Source of the DNA: Himantopus leucocephalus
Taxonomy: Eukaryota > Chordata > Aves > Charadriiformes > Recurvirostridae
Length of the DNA stretch: 64,000 bases
Assembly: GCA_003993805.1 (NCBI GenBank)
Contig: RSEF01000001.1
Location: 76,814,013 to 76,878,012, forward strand
Reading direction: 5' to 3'
Part shown: positions 38,901 through 53,900 of the stretch, one piece after another
Layout of the letters: every line of letters starts with the position of its first letter
Numbering within the stretch: position 1 is the first letter of the stretch
The notes under the pieces: model-generated
Told to the model about the DNA's origin: nothing
Seen by the model: only the letters and a program-made list of their open reading frames with translations
Databases searched by the model: none
Made by a program: the position numbers and the translations under genes

Positions 38901-41900
38901 AATGGGCAAAGAGAAAGAGATTCAGTGTATAGAGTTACATTTGCAGAGAAATATTTCGCCTGAGTCACCCAGCTTCTCCTTTTGACAAACAGGCTGCCTT
39001 TTGGGAGAGCAGGTGGCTGAAAGCTAGAGATCTTCAGTACTTTTCATTCTGCTTCCTCTCTGTGATGTAGGGAAGAAAGCGAAACAGAAAAAAACAAAGT
39101 TAAACTGTTAAGAATTGAATCCTTAAATGAAAGCAAACATGTGGACTAGTGAATGTGGTGAAAGCCTTTTCATTCTAGGCAATCCCCTTATATATTTTCA
39201 TAAATTGGGTCTGAATAAAAGATTGAAAAGAGAGTATGGTATATTTCAGTAAAGGAAAAAATAGTAAGCAAATATATTTATACTTCATTATTAAAATCTC
39301 TATCATTGGACAATTTTTACAAATGCTTTTGATTTTATTTCTCACTGTATTTACTTCAGAAATCTGCAAAATTTTATTTTCACTTGAGAAAGTAAAATCA
39401 TATATTCCTGAAGTAAATAAGTTCCTTCATTTTCTCCATTTTTATGTGGCCTCACAACCATAAAAAGTCCTTACAAAACTCAGAAAGGCAATTGGTTTCT
39501 AAACAAAACATCTCATAGGTTTTTTATTATAAAGGGGATGTTTTTATAGAGTAAAACAACAGTTGTATGAGTTTTCATTTCATAACAGGATATTGAATTT
39601 GATATTAAAATAGTAGAACTGCAAAACAAAGTGTTCTGTGAAATTATCAGTGCTGGTTAATGATGAATGAAACTGAAATAAGATAAAAAACACTTTTAGA
39701 AGTATTCAATTCTCCCCATGTTTATCCTAAGCCTCACTTTCGCTGGGTGAGTATTAACACTTTGGAGAAAGCAAAGAAAAGATGTGGTAAATGATGTATG
39801 AAGGGAAAGGCAATTGTGCTAACGCGGGCTGAAGTAATCTGGGTGCTGGTCTCGGCGCTGACCCGGCCTGCAATAGCTGGGGCTTTGCAACCCTGGCAAA
39901 TGTTAGCAAAGTACTTATTTAAGTAGCCTCAGTTAAGTCATGAAGAATAATTGCTTTCCAGACAAGTAAAGGTTGCAGAAGTTGACCCTTATGTGACATT
40001 TTTCAAATCATTTGACTTCTCTTTCTCACTGTCATCATCTGTGAGGCAAGAATAGCAATACATGGCAGCACCTTTAGGTTCCCCGGGGAAGGACGGATAG
40101 ACATAAAAAATATTCTTTCTTGTAGCCTTTATCTTCCAAAGTGTTATGAGTTTTGGTGCTTTTGTTTTTGACCAACTTGAAATATCTCCTAAACAGCGTG
40201 ATTTTCAAAGTAGAATGGAACCCTCAGTTTGTGAAAAATCAAACCCTGTACTTTATCTCAAGCTAAGCAGCCAACACCAAGTAGCCTCTAGTCTTTTCTG
40301 AAAAAGTAGACATAAGGAACTGGAGAACAAATGCTGAAAATTAGTATTCCACTGCTTGTGACAAGGAAGTTGCTGGGAATTAATGTCAGGAACAAACCAG
40401 CAATAGGTAGAACTTGGTTAAGGAAAGGTATTGTTTTAAAATAAAATGTAACTGATAATGCACACATTACTAACCACAGTTTCTGGTTTGTAGTGCCCAC
40501 TGGAATAAAGGATTTGACGCTTTACCCTCTGGGACCTACTGCTGTAGTTTTGAGCTGGAACAGACCTTTCCTTGGGGTGTTCAGGAAATATGTTGTAGAA
40601 ATGTTTTACTTCAACCCGTCAACGATGACCTCTGAGTGGACAACCTACTACGAAATAGCAGCAACCGTCTCTTTAACTGCCTCCGTGGTAAAGTGACCAC
40701 TACTGACTATTGCTTTCCCATGCTTGTGTGGCCCTGACACCTTGTGACCTTTCTTTGCCCAGCATTTCCCCAGTGAATATGTCTATATGCCTTTAAGCTT
40801 GACACATTTTTCCAGGCAAAGCAGAGAAAACGGCCAGCATGCTAGAGGCGTTTTCTGTTCTAAAGTAAGGGAATGCCAGCTGAACCATGCTAAATTTTAA
40901 GCAGAGTGATGAGTTAGGAGATGAGCCTCTTTTTTTCTTGACAAATGGGCATGTTCAGCAAGTCCAGAGGCAGCTTCAGTTTGTGGGTCAGTTTGTCAGT
41001 CAAGGCTTTAAAAAGTTCCATCATCTCCTCAGGGGCAGTAGTCCAAAGCCTTATCTACATAATTAATATTGATAATATGGATTTGGGGCTTGCGGGCTAG
41101 TCTTGCAGGGTGCCATCTGGAAGGCTTAGCTGCAGAGGTGCTCTTGCGAAAATACTCTTCATGTTTCTGAAGCTACAGAGACTTACGCCAGGATTTCAGT
41201 TAGGTGGAGGCTGGTCTCTAGAAGAGCACACACGTATACATACAGGCATTTTTGCGAGATTGGGTATTCAGCAGAAATAAAGTGAAATTTTCCTCTTCCT
41301 TTCCACATGTTCCTAGAAGTGAACAGATTTTATTCAGGCTTCGTCATAGCACAAGACAGCAAGCAATTTTAGCTGAAATTAGTTGTTTAGAAAGTTATGA
41401 GTATGCAAAAAGGATAGCAATAACTTTTGCTGCTTGTGAGAGCGATAGTCATTTACCGTAATTGATTTGCATAATACCATTTGTGGAGCCATTTTGGCTA
41501 CAGCAGCTTAACTGTAATTGGGTACGTGACTGTAAATCTAGCACATAAATCTCCAGGGAAATTAAAAACAAAAATAACTTACCAAATGAGTAATTAATAT
41601 CTTGTAATCATGACTCAGCACAGTTAGATTAATACCTGAGCGATCCGAGTCATCTTAGAAATAATGCCATCTTCCAGAGTTAATGTGGTCCATTAGAAAA
41701 TGAGATTATTTCGTCTTTTACTGTTGCAAATCCTGTTCGAGGAAGCCAAGTTGAAATTCCTTTGTCTGAATTTCAGTCTGAAATACAACAGTGCTATATA
41801 GCAGTTAAAGTCAGAATTTCTTAAAGAATAATTTTGAAGAGTAAGCCTGAATTAGAAGAAGAGTGTCTCCCTGTTCTTCTGTCCTGGCATTTAACATACA

Positions 41901-44900
41901 GGGAGGTATCGGTGAATTTTTGTTTGGGTTCTCTAGCAGTGCTTCAGAATCTCACCATGTCCAGTAAATTTCCCAATGATCTAGTGACACCTCTGAGTGG
42001 TGTGTTCTGGAGCAACAATGTCAAGCCTAGTGAGGAGGCAGGGGAATCAAAACTCAAGCTATCTGACAGCTTAGATCAAAGATCAGAAATTATATCCTGA
42101 AGGGTTATCGCTTGGTGAGAACTTTTGGAAGTGAATTTGCTCTTTCACTCTGCATAGTTGCTTTGTTCATTTTGTGCTCTGCATTTTATTTTAAAATTGT
42201 CAAAACAATGTTGGTATTGTCAATATTACACAAGGGTCATGTCAGAAGAAGTCCAAGAAGCTTCAATGTTTTGGTGATAATTGGATACAACCTTTTCTAA
42301 GGAGCATAAAGGGAATAGTCCACAAACCCTATATTTTTATTGCCTTGTAGTATCTGGAAAAAAAAGGCCACTGCAAATAGAGATCTGTAAAAATAGCAAT
42401 TTCTAATTTGTTGAAAATTTTCATTATTTCCAATTTGCTTTTATTTTGAATTTTAAAAATATCATGAGGCTTTTCATTTAAACATAAAATTAAATATTTG
42501 AAGTGTTTTGTGCTGTCAATGGAAGTACTTGAATTTTAACTTAAATATTACATACAATATTATAATATAAAATATATTGCATTTTATACTTCATTTAGAT
42601 CTCATTTGGATTTATATAATTTATATCTCATAAGTCATGTTTCATTCGTATTTCATTTATAATAAATGATAATACAAAGTGAAATACACTTTGAAAATTG
42701 GAAAAAATAAGTCTTCTGAAGTGACAATACCCAAGTCAAAAACATTGTTTCTAATTTATCCTCAAACCCTATTTAATCAAAATAGAAAAGCCTACACTTT
42801 CCAGTTAAATATTCTGCCTTCATCAAATCGGAATTTTGTGGTGGAAGATAGCTCTGTGGGAATCATTCTCGCCGCCCTGGAAATCAATGTGAGGTTCCCA
42901 TGGCGGGTAGGACCTGCTACCATATGCACATGGACAACCAACAGAGCCATCACCATTGTGTTTGCTCTCACTGCACAGAGTTTTGAATAAATTCAAATGA
43001 CAAATCACAGAGATTTCCACTGGGGCAAGGAGTGGGAGCTCAGTAAAGTGGTCTAATGTATGGGCACTAGGTTTACAAATATTGTCATGTTTTTAGAAGT
43101 CACTTCTCATGCTGGTGAATTTTCTCCTGAGCTGCTGTTTGTCTTTTGTCATTTTATAGAGAATAGCTAACCTCCTGCCTGCGTGGTATTACAATTTCCG
43201 GGTCACCATGGTGACTTGGGGGGACCCAGAGCTGAGCTGCTGTGATAGCTCCACCATCAGCTTCATAACAGGTAAGCAGCCGCCTGAAAAGAGTGTGGAA
43301 ATGCTCCCAGGAGCTGAGGTGTTGGGAAAGCCTGACTTGGATGTTGTGTTTCACTGGCAGATACTTGCAAGTTCGGGTATTTAACAGCTAAGTTTTGTGT
43401 TGTGGTTTTTGAAGGAAAGCTCTGAGGACTGCTTTAAATCAATATGTATAATTTTCCTCTGCAAAGCACAGTGTTTGATTACTTTGTTCCTGTCCTTCGT
43501 CAGCTGAATACAGGGCTCCAGTGAGGGCCGGTGATCCTGCTCATTTTTGTACAACAGTGTACGTTTTAGACATTGAGAAGATAATGGGTAAATAGTAATC
43601 TGATTTCTAATATTATGAAACATTTTTCCGTATATATGCAGTGTTTCCAAATACTGTTCCCTCCTCTTTCCCCCACCCAGTAATCCACAGGTCAGACCAT
43701 GACTGCACCTTAGCTAACGCAGAGTTCTGCACGTAGAGTTCTTATTCTTGTCCTCCAGCTTTGCCTTTTCTGCTGGGTGTTTTTTGCTCGTGCACAATAA
43801 GGAGGGAAAGGTGCTCCTGTGATCAAGGCATTCCACCCACGCTGGATAGATTGGCCTTGGGAAACTCTGTGGTGCTGGCAAGTCATTCGTAATTCAATTT
43901 TTAGCTGCAGTAAATTGATATAACTCCATGGATTGCCTGCTTCCAGTTGGGTCCAGCTTTGCGTTTAACATACTCCGTTGTCTCTTGTCAGATACTTTGG
44001 GTTTGAATCTTCAACGTGTCAAACAGATTAGCCAGAGAGGGAACAGCATACAGAGCTCCTGTTAGTGCCTTGCCACGTCTTCCTAGCATCCAGGCTGGTT
44101 AGGTTAAAGTTCCCTATTGAATCATTTTGGTTTTATGCACCGCTGTTTAGTTCACCTTGCAGAAGGTGATTGAAAGCAGTAAATAATTCAGATGCACTGT
44201 GAGAGGAAATAAAGTATGACTTGCTCTTCTTTTCCTGCTGTAGAAATCAAATTACGAGGAAAATCAGCCTACAAGGTCTCAGCCACTCCCTCCAAAACAG
44301 ATACTAGCCTAATCCCAGATTTTCTTTCAGGCGAGAGGCTAAAAAGATGTAACTGGGGAAAGAATGGAATAAGATCCATTTGCAATGGTTGTCAATGTAG
44401 TGCCTGTGCTCAACAGAGCTACGACAGAAAAATTATTAGTGGGTTAAGTCCTAGCTCCACTGAAGCCAGCAGAAACCCTCCTGTCCTGAGATATCTGATC
44501 CCAAGCTACACTGCCGACAAATTCTGGCACTTCTCCAGTGTATCAGAAACTCATACCACCCACCAGGGCCCCGTGAAGGTTCTCTGGTGATATTCGTTGT
44601 CCTTTGTCATCAGCCAGCTTTTTTTTGTAGCACTATAAGGAAGCAATTTTCCAGCTGGTTGGTTGCTGTATGAGGGGAGAAATGTCTTTTCCAACTGATT
44701 AGGATACCAGTTTAAGCATTTTAGAGTGGAAATGTTCCAGTGGGGCCCTAACACTTCAATGTTGTGTCTCCAGAAACCTGTGGCAGAAATGAGGGAGACG
44801 AAGGTTGTTCCAAAATATAAACTGTCATCAGGATCACTCTAGATCTCTGTGTGGTGAAAGTAACGACTGTCACTGCTATTAGATGAAAAATGGATCAACT

Positions 44901-47900
44901 TCTTAACTAGCAGATGTAGACAAAATTGGAAATGGATGAATCTCTTAGATAATGTCATCTACTTATGATTGGCAAAACCTCTCTTCAAAAAGGTCATCTG
45001 GTCTTAAGTGAAAATATCCAACTGGAAAGTTGTACCAATGCTTAATTCCCCTCATTATCAAAGGTTTGTCCTTTGGTTCTGATTTGAATTTTTCTAGTTT
45101 TAATATCCAATCCATAATTCTTGTTACACTTTTATTGAAGAGACACAAAGCTTTTTTCCCCTCTCTGTACAGAATTTAGTTTCACTCTTTTCTGTTAATA
45201 AATTGCTTCCATTGAACTCTTCAGGAGCTCTCACTGTAAGGCATTTTCTCATGTTACTTTTTTCCCCCCACTCTGCCTCTCTAATTTTTACTGTCTTTAC
45301 CAAAGTACGTGAAAACTGAAAGAGTAATACCAGCCTGCTGAATACTCCTCCAGAGGCAAAATCAGCTCCCCATTCAGTGCTCTCCTGTTTGTGCATCTAG
45401 ATGATTGCATTTGCTATGGTATCACACTGGAGGTCTGTGTTGATTTGCTTCTATTCTGTGGCCTCTAACAGAATTTATCGTTTAGGAAGTGTTGTCTACA
45501 TGCCTTTTTCCTACAGGCTCAGCTTTGCACCTGGTACTTTGAAATACATTTCGTTGGAGCAGGCCCAACGTAGGGGCTGATAATGCAAATCACAGCCCTG
45601 TCCAAATCCTCCACTCCTCTGGCAGTTGCCACATGACTTGCAGGGTTCGTCGTCAGTGCTTTTACTTTCAGAGTATTGATGAAAATGTTGAATAGCAGTG
45701 AGCCAGATCACAGCATTTTAAGGGAAGAATCCTAACAAAGAAATCTGATTTGATCAAATTACAAGCACTTATCAATGGTCACCATTGAATGTGACCATTA
45801 AATACACTCCTGTCTTCTGATTGCCTTATTACTTGCAATCTCTTCAGCTTCGTCCAGGGACTGCTGTCAGGCTAACTTCCAAAAAAGTGGCATGCCAATT
45901 TTTCATGTCTGCAGGTTTGAAATGTTTGTCCCCAGTAGGTGCTGCCTTTTCACTCTTGCAGGTTACCAGGGGACTGCAGAGTTCTTTGTCACCCTCAGCC
46001 TCTTTCTTTCCAGAGAGGGAACAGATGGTTTCGTGGAGCACTTGGTCCCTTTCTGCGTCATTCTGAACAACGCTACCTCCCCTGCACAGGTTGCCAGGAA
46101 TTAAAACAAACAAAAAAACCCCACCAAAAAGCCCTAAATTTTAAAATACTAGAATGAAGGTTTTGTAGTCTTGACAGTACACCATCTGTCAGTTCTTCTG
46201 CGTGTAACTGGAAAGCTAACCTCTGCACCTGGAATACAAGCTTGATTTTTTTAAAACAAAGCAGAAGGATCATCTGGGAGTTTGGGACCGCACCTTGTAG
46301 AGAGCTAAGAGCAGACAAACCAATTCCCTGATGCAGGATCCCACTGCTCATGTGGGGTCTATCACAAAGCTGGGGCTTTACTGAACTGCAGTACCTGGAA
46401 TGAAAAGGGTATTACAAGAGACCAGATGATATATGGCTCTCTCCCACAACAACTGACCAGATGTCCCCAGGGGAATGTGGGAGATTTGGGGGATCCCAGA
46501 GACTTATCAGAAACAGCATTAGTTCTTTCAGGCTCCTGCAGCAACAGTTGCACGCTGTCGTTGTTTCAATGCAGGGAGAGATTGTGGCGCTGCCAGTCTT
46601 GCTGTGGTGACTAATGAGTTTTTAATGCCACCTGCTGTATAAACAGCTGGATTTAAAGCAATCATAAACAAAGGCATTTTAGACCACCAAGATTTTCTTT
46701 TACAACGAGAATGCTTTTAGCTTTGGAGAAACAAAAAGAGTAAGAAAGACAGACTCTTGGTGTTGGTGAATACCACCACGTCTGCTGTCTGTTGGTCCCA
46801 TGGATGCTTCCAGCTGTCACTTCAGGCCAGGTCAGCAACAGGGTGTAACTTCCTACAGCCTCTCTCGGCCACTTGGCTCCCAGTGGGATGTGATGTGAGG
46901 GGGTTGATCACACAAGCCCTGGCCCTTAGTCTCATTTCACATATCCTGGACGTTCATTGCCAGATACCTAAAGCAAACAGCTGTATGAACATTAAGAGGG
47001 AAAGCATGTCATCAATATTTAGGTATAGCAGGAAATTATTATTAGCGTATGAGATTCACGCTTGTCGTGAGATTAAATTGTAAGGAATCGTTGAGTAGGG
47101 ATGGACTGGGAACTCTAGAAATTGAAAGAAGCATTACTTTAAGGATTTTATCCTAAATGAGTTTGCTTCCTCTCAACAGCATAAAGGGACATTTTCAAGA
47201 TTAATCTGAGAGAATAGTCTTACTAAACGTTTCTAAATGGGCCTAAATTGCCCGTGCATTGTATTTGCTGCCTTCCTCAGCAATTACTTCAGTAAATCTG
47301 TTCGCTGACGAATGCCTCAATGCAAAAGTCGTAGAAGCCTTCGTGAAAGCAGCAGTGACATCTTGTGGCCTCTTCAAACAGACCCGAGCTTCGAGTCTGT
47401 CCTGCGTTTCATCTCAGCTGTTGGCATTGCAGCTGTGCTGGCACCCAGGGCTCTGGTGGTGGGAAGGGTCCTCTCCCTGGGCAGCCGCATCTCAGCTCCC
47501 TTTGCACAGACCTGCTGGACTCAGCAGAGGAAGATCAACCTAAACCACTCTATGCTTCTATGATTCTATCACTCAGCCTGTACCGTATCGTTTTCCCTAT
47601 AGCGCTCCTAAAGTATCTGCAAAGGACACAGCGCCAGTACCAAGCACAAGTACACTTCCCTGTTTTATCCAGGTTATCCCACTGATATCACTTTGAGAGG
47701 GGGGTTATGATCTTTACCGATCGCTGGCTTTCACTTCTGGGTCTCCACTGAGATTTAACTTAAACTCTAAGTGGGGACCTGCNCCTAAGTGGGGACCTGC
47801 ACTGCCGAATTAGGCAATCAAGGTGAGCTCAGCGGCTATTCTCCCTCTGCAATTAAGAGAGGCACCACCAGGAGGTAATTCTCTTAGTCATCATAAATAC

Positions 47901-50900
47901 CTATTTTAGGAGGAAAGGAGTTGCACTGGAGGCTGCTGTCTGCGTTCTCAGGCTGCACAGGGAGCCAAGGACTTGCTGGCAGCTCCAGAGCAAGGCACGC
48001 CATCGAACGGGCTGAGGGGGCTGTGGTGGGGCAGCCTGAGCTGTGCAGCGCAGGGGACAGTGCTGGGCACGAGCTGGGTGTGTGGAGGAAGAGGAGGGAC
48101 AACAGCTGCTCCACCTGGTACCTGCTGGTGTAGCCACCATATGCGTGTAGGCTAGACACTTGGTGCTTAGATGGCTGTTAGCTGACTGCGGCCTTCTGTG
48201 GTGGTGGGACTTTCACCCTGGGAGCAAAGGTGACTGTGACTTCTCATGCAAAAAGATGTTCTTTGGAAAATGGCAGGTTTGGAGCTTTTCCTCCTAGGAA
48301 GATGCAAACTCAGTGAAGAGGAGATATCTTTTTCCTATGGAAAAGCCATCCAAATTATTCAGCGTGACAATTCTTTATTTCTCACTGACTGTCATTTCTT
48401 TTCAGTGCTGTAATACAGTGAAGCAGTATCTGAGGCTTTTAACTTGACTTTGAATTATTTTTGTAAATGTTGAATCAAAAAATGGTTTTTATCAGCCAGT
48501 AGCTTCATGATTATTTTTTTTTCCCCAAACTGAAAGGTTGCAAACCAAAGTATATTTTTGTTCTGAATATTCCCCAGGTTAAATGCCATTTTTCATTTCT
48601 TTCAGNCTTTTTGTAAATGATGAATCAAAAAATGGTTTTTATCAGCCAGTAGCTTCATGATTTTTTTTTTCCCAAACTGAAGGGTTGCAAACCAAAGTAT
48701 ATTTTTGTTCTGAATATTCCCCAGGTTAAATGCCATTTTTCATTTCTTTCAGCTGGCACTCAGGTGCAGGTGCTTTTACTAATATGTTTCTGCTATCTTT
48801 ATGATACTCTTTCCCAACAGTATTGTTTGGCAGTTTATTACTGGATTTGGTAATTAACTGTGTTAGATCCTGCCTGTAATACATTTTCCTTCTTCCTTCA
48901 GCACCAGTGGCACCTGAGATTACCTCCGTAGAATATTACAACCACCTTTTGTACATCACCTGGACCTATGGAGGAGATGGTACTGACCTTTCCCATTCCA
49001 GGATGCTGCATTGGATGGTCATTGCAGAAGGAAAGAAAAAAATCAAGAAAAGCGTAAGTATGAGTGGGGAAGGCATCGCACATTTCCCCGTATTTTTTTT
49101 TTTGGCTGAGTTGGTAACTTTGTAATACAAAGTTTAAGCAAGTTGATTAAGATTGGTAGAAGCCTGATCAGTTAAAGTTATTTCACAGCGTTAGCATGCA
49201 CTTCCAAAGACTCAAGCTCTCAAAACAGACAGTGGACAAAATGGTTCTATGGTGATCCAGCGCAACTGTTGATAATTCAGGTGAGAATTTAAAAATAGCT
49301 TATTAAATTTCTGAGTTGCATACAATAAAACATAAAGAGTATTTTTGAGTCAACAGATATGGTCCTTTCAATTTCTATTTAATAATAACCAGACTACATT
49401 ACTAGCTGCGTTTTTTTAGTTCATTNCTTTAGTTCGTTCAGGCGTTGTACTATCACTTTCCATTTTCTGACTTCATCAAACAGACATTCTTATAAATTAT
49501 GTGCTTTTCATTTTCTGTTTAAATACAAGTTCCACCAACTGATGGGATGAGGATTTCACCCAGAATGTATGCACTTCTTAGAAAACTTGCCAGATGTTAA
49601 GCTGTGTTCTTGGCACATTCTCTTGAACTCTGAACATATTTAAAAATCACTTAGAAAAAGAAATCTGGGGTTTGCAATTATGGATTAAAGTCGTGCTGCT
49701 GCAGGGTAGTGAAACACATGTTTAACCTGAAGCAAAAGAGCAGCCCCTGGACATAGGGTGAGAAGTGTTTGAAATAGCAGAGAAGCACTGCAGCGCAGGA
49801 ACATCCACAGCCAGCAATTTCTCTTCATGCAGCCTGTGGCCTGTGACTGTCTTCTACATCACTATTGATCTTTTAATCATTGACAGACCAGACACTTGAG
49901 TAAGTGTCTGGCCTTTCTCAAGAGAAGACTCGGCGGATGCTGAGTTGGAAGTGGATTTTCAGCGTAAGTGAAAATTCATCAGCAATTTTCACTTGGATTT
50001 TTAGGCAGCACCCTGGCTATCATTGGATTCCTGGTGGCTGCAAGAGTGCACCCATCTGGAGCTTGTTGCAGCATGAATCTAATTACATGATTAGTCTAAC
50101 TGTTCAAAAACATGACATTTCTGAACAGCAGGAAGTTCCAATATTTGGATCTTCATTTCAAACGAGGAAGAAAACTCCATATTTTCTTTTTTTCATACAA
50201 ATAAAATATTCTAACAATTGAATTCTAAAAAAATTGTGCTCTGATATCCCTCTCCTCTCTTCTTTCCAAAATCATGTTCTCTCTAAGGTTATTATTCTTC
50301 CAGGAAAAAATCTGATTTTTGTGCGATTCAACTTCATTGAATATGAAAATCCTAGATTAAATAAATATAAAATAAACATGGAATATGAAATTAAATTAAA
50401 ATTAATATTGAATATGTAATTTTAGATTAAACAAAAGATTAAAACTAGAGGGTATCTACAATTCAGTATATCTGCAAATAAACCTTCAAAGCCTTAGGAA
50501 TGTCTGTAGAAATGTTTCTCTTTATATTATTTTCAGGACAAGGGACCTCATAAAGTATTCCTTACCTATTTATAGCTAACTTCTATGGTCCTACATAAAT
50601 ATGGGTACATGTTTGCAAGCTTCAGGGCGTACCTGTTCTTCTAAGTTCTGTTAGTCATTTCCAGAAATGGTTTCCTTTAAAAATCATACTATATTGTAAT
50701 CTCTTTTATCTGATTTATTAAGATTGTTAAGACTGTTGTTATCGTCGTTTTGTCTTATGGGATTATTAAAATAAATAGGTAAAACTGTCAGGCAAGTACG
50801 ACTTTTTCTTCCTGCTATTTGTGTATTTCCCAAGACTCTGTAGAAGTTGGTCAGTTTTTAAAGAAGTGATGAAAATAACGTGCATAGTCCTGTTAGTCTT

Positions 50901-53900
50901 TATTCAGAACTGTCTATCCCTCTTGGAACTGAAAACTTCAGCCTGAAAATTAAGTGACTATGAAAACCAGCGTGAGATTCCTGAATGTGCCCTTTGTAGA
51001 TAGTCTACAAGTGCTCTGAAAACAGTCTGCTGCAGTATCTGAGTTCTGCATCCTTCTCCATGACTCTGGAGAAATGGGAAGCTTACTCACCCCTAAAATA
51101 ACAGGAAGAAGTTATTCGCAATCTTTTGAAGCTCAGCTGAGTTTTGGATCGTATCTGGCTTCAAACTTGCAGATGACTGAAGTCAGGCCCTGAGGTCTAT
51201 TGTCAAGTCAACAGGTCTCCAGATAGGTGTTAGACTTGCCCAGCCAGATTTAATTTGCAGGTTCTTAGGATGTATAAAGGCTGGCCTATATGTGTCTTGT
51301 GTACTCTTCTCAGAGATAGCGGATCTGATTTAAATTCCTGTAACGTTGCAATGGACTCAAATACGTGGTTCGGTTAGCATTTTGCACAACTCGAAAAATC
51401 TAGATGTGAGAGTGCTCTCATTGGTGTGAGGGAGATTTTCTTTCCTCCTTAAATTTTCACTGGTAATACAGAAAATATGGCCTAAGATTGTCTTCTCTCT
51501 GCGTTGTGATATTCTCCTGACCATTACGGCTTTCCACAGTTGGTGTCAGTGGGAACTGGTTCACGTAACAAGTCTAGAGTATACAGAAGACATCAGCTGT
51601 GATGCACAGAACTTTCTTTGTAGTATATTAAGTGACCAGATTAATTTTACAAGAAGGATGTCTGTTTTGGGTCATATTTAACAGTTGGTGTCTGTAATTA
51701 TTGTAGGTAACACGCAGTGTGATGACTGCAGTGCTGAGCTTGCCTCCGGGGGACATTTACAACCTTTCAGTGACTGCTTGTACTGAAAGAGGCAGCAATA
51801 CTTCCCTGCCCCAGCTTGTGAAATTGGGTAAGAAATACTTGTTTGTAAGTTATAAACTCACTTCTTCTCTCATTTGACTATAAAAGCAACTGTGTCAGCA
51901 GATCCAGCATCTTCCTGGTTTTAGTGTCATGTACCTGTGATTGCATTTCTTTGCAAAGCTGTAATTTTCACCTCACCTTGCTGTGAAGATTGTCTCATTC
52001 CTGTATGTGAAGCTACTCTCCTAAAATAGTATTACTTAAGAAGAGCAAGAGTGGCAGAATCTGACTGTAAGTAGAAGTAGGAGAGTGGGAATCTCTTAAC
52101 ACCTCACTGGGAGAACAACTCTGCTTCGTATTTGCTTCCATACGGTCTCGAACACAGGCAGGTTTTGGGAACAGCGACTCAGGCTTCACAGCTGAACTTT
52201 TCCATACAAAGCAGAACCTCCCTTGGTTTTGACAAGCAGATTTCTGGGTCTGCACAGGGCCACCTGGTCTGGTTTCCTGTCTGTTTTCCTCTCTCCCTGG
52301 ACATCTCCATAGTCTTCAAACACCAAAAATGTACCCTTAAATACAAATCAATGACAGTACTCTTTAAAAAAAAAAAAATCAGATTCATGGCTGTGGAACC
52401 CGGCATAATTCTAAGAGAAATATGTGTAATCTACTCATAGAAACAAACAAACAAAAAAGACTTAAGAACTTCATCCTTTAGGTAGGCTTTAAAATATAAC
52501 TTTCTGCCTAACATTTTCCTTTACCTGTGAGGAAGACTGGACGCTATGCCATTATACCTTCAGAGATTTTACTCCGCTTTTGCATGCATGTAGAATTGTT
52601 GAGGCCTAAATACCTAAAACTCTGAAATTTTGAAGTGTGCCTAACTGCTTTTACAGGCATTAACTCCACTGTGAAGGTGGGTAAAGAAGAGTTAGTAATT
52701 TCAAACTGGATTATCTTCTCTACACGCATAATAAACTTTTTCTGAGTGACAGTGAAAGAAGTGAATTTAAAGGACTCCATAACTTCTAATGGAGTTAAAG
52801 GTCTTCAAGCAATCATTGTCTTTTTGTCCTTATCAATAGCTCTTACTCAAATCTCTTGAATGGTACTGGGGCAAGCAGTACAGCCATAAGAATCTGAAGT
52901 TCTTCCAGGTCTTTTCACCAAAGGGGGTATTTGAAAGATGTAGACAAATTCCATGGATTTTCCTCTTCCCTATGCAAGTTCTGTTCGCTGTTTTCCCCAT
53001 GCCTTGTGTCTGTACACGGAGTTACACGCGTGTAACTCTTTGTTCCCAGGATTGGGTGTGTGGATGTGTGAGGGTAAGTATATCCCCCCACTACCATTGT
53101 CCAAATGTTTTAGGGGAGTGTTTCAAAGTATCAGCTAGCTTTATCTTTCAGACAGGTCCGCAAGTGCCATGTATTATTCATGTTGTACACCCTGCAGCCT
53201 AGTTGTAGCTTCCTGTTGTTTGCTTATGGACAGAGAGGCTCTTATTGAATTGGTAGAGTTGTTTTGCTCTTGCTCTTTCACTGACAGCAAAGAGAAGGTG
53301 AAATGAATTCCATTTCGATAAATCATTTCTAAACGTCTGTGGTATTTGTTGGTTTGGGGTTTTTTTTGCTTCTGTTTTTTTCTTTATGCCGTTTGCACTT
53401 TGAATAGACACTAGTAAGGCTATTTTACCAGAGGCTTTCCTTCTCTCTGTTTCTGAGGGAGCAATGGGAGTTGTAATTAGCAGTAGTGGGAACTGACTCT
53501 AAGTGATAGACGACTCAGCACTTGGCAGCCACTTAAGCATGCCTGCCAAATGTTCTTCCCTCCATGATGTTTGCTTCATCCTGGCAACTTTCCACTTGCA
53601 GAAAAATCAAACCATTTGCTGAAGGCAAAAGGAGGATTTGCTTGGGATGATGCCCAAATGTAGAACTCGTATTTTAATTGAGGCCATTTTTTACCTGGAG
53701 TGAAGGATGGAATGTGTTTCTGAAGCCAAGAGCAGATATATGGGTGTAATTAAGGGAGAGGGATGCTTTCCTATGTAGTTCTGGGACAACATGTGCACTG
53801 CAATCCCCGTGACACAGAAGAAGCCACGTGAATGTGCCTCAGTCCCTACCCTGCTCTCCTTAGTGCTCTCCCTAATGCCAATATAATCTTGGCAGCCTCC

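Larger units (their letters stand above)
43272..48901 (+). other. PTPRO: PTPRO intron 10
   Basis: A 5.6 kb intron with donor GTAAGC and acceptor cttcttccttcag. It holds GC-richer patches at 47340-47560 and 47930-48110, a probable CR1 tail at 47536-47572, and two N-flanked duplications (47767-47800 and 48458-48752). Several long open frames overlap on both strands around 45800-48160, but none resembles a known family or has splice support. Confidence 0.82.

Noticed and set aside
45821..48160. Cluster of 60-108 codon open frames on both strands in intron 10
   Set aside because: They overlap each other in conflicting frames, lack conserved motifs, and coincide with GC-richer sequence and a CR1 tail.
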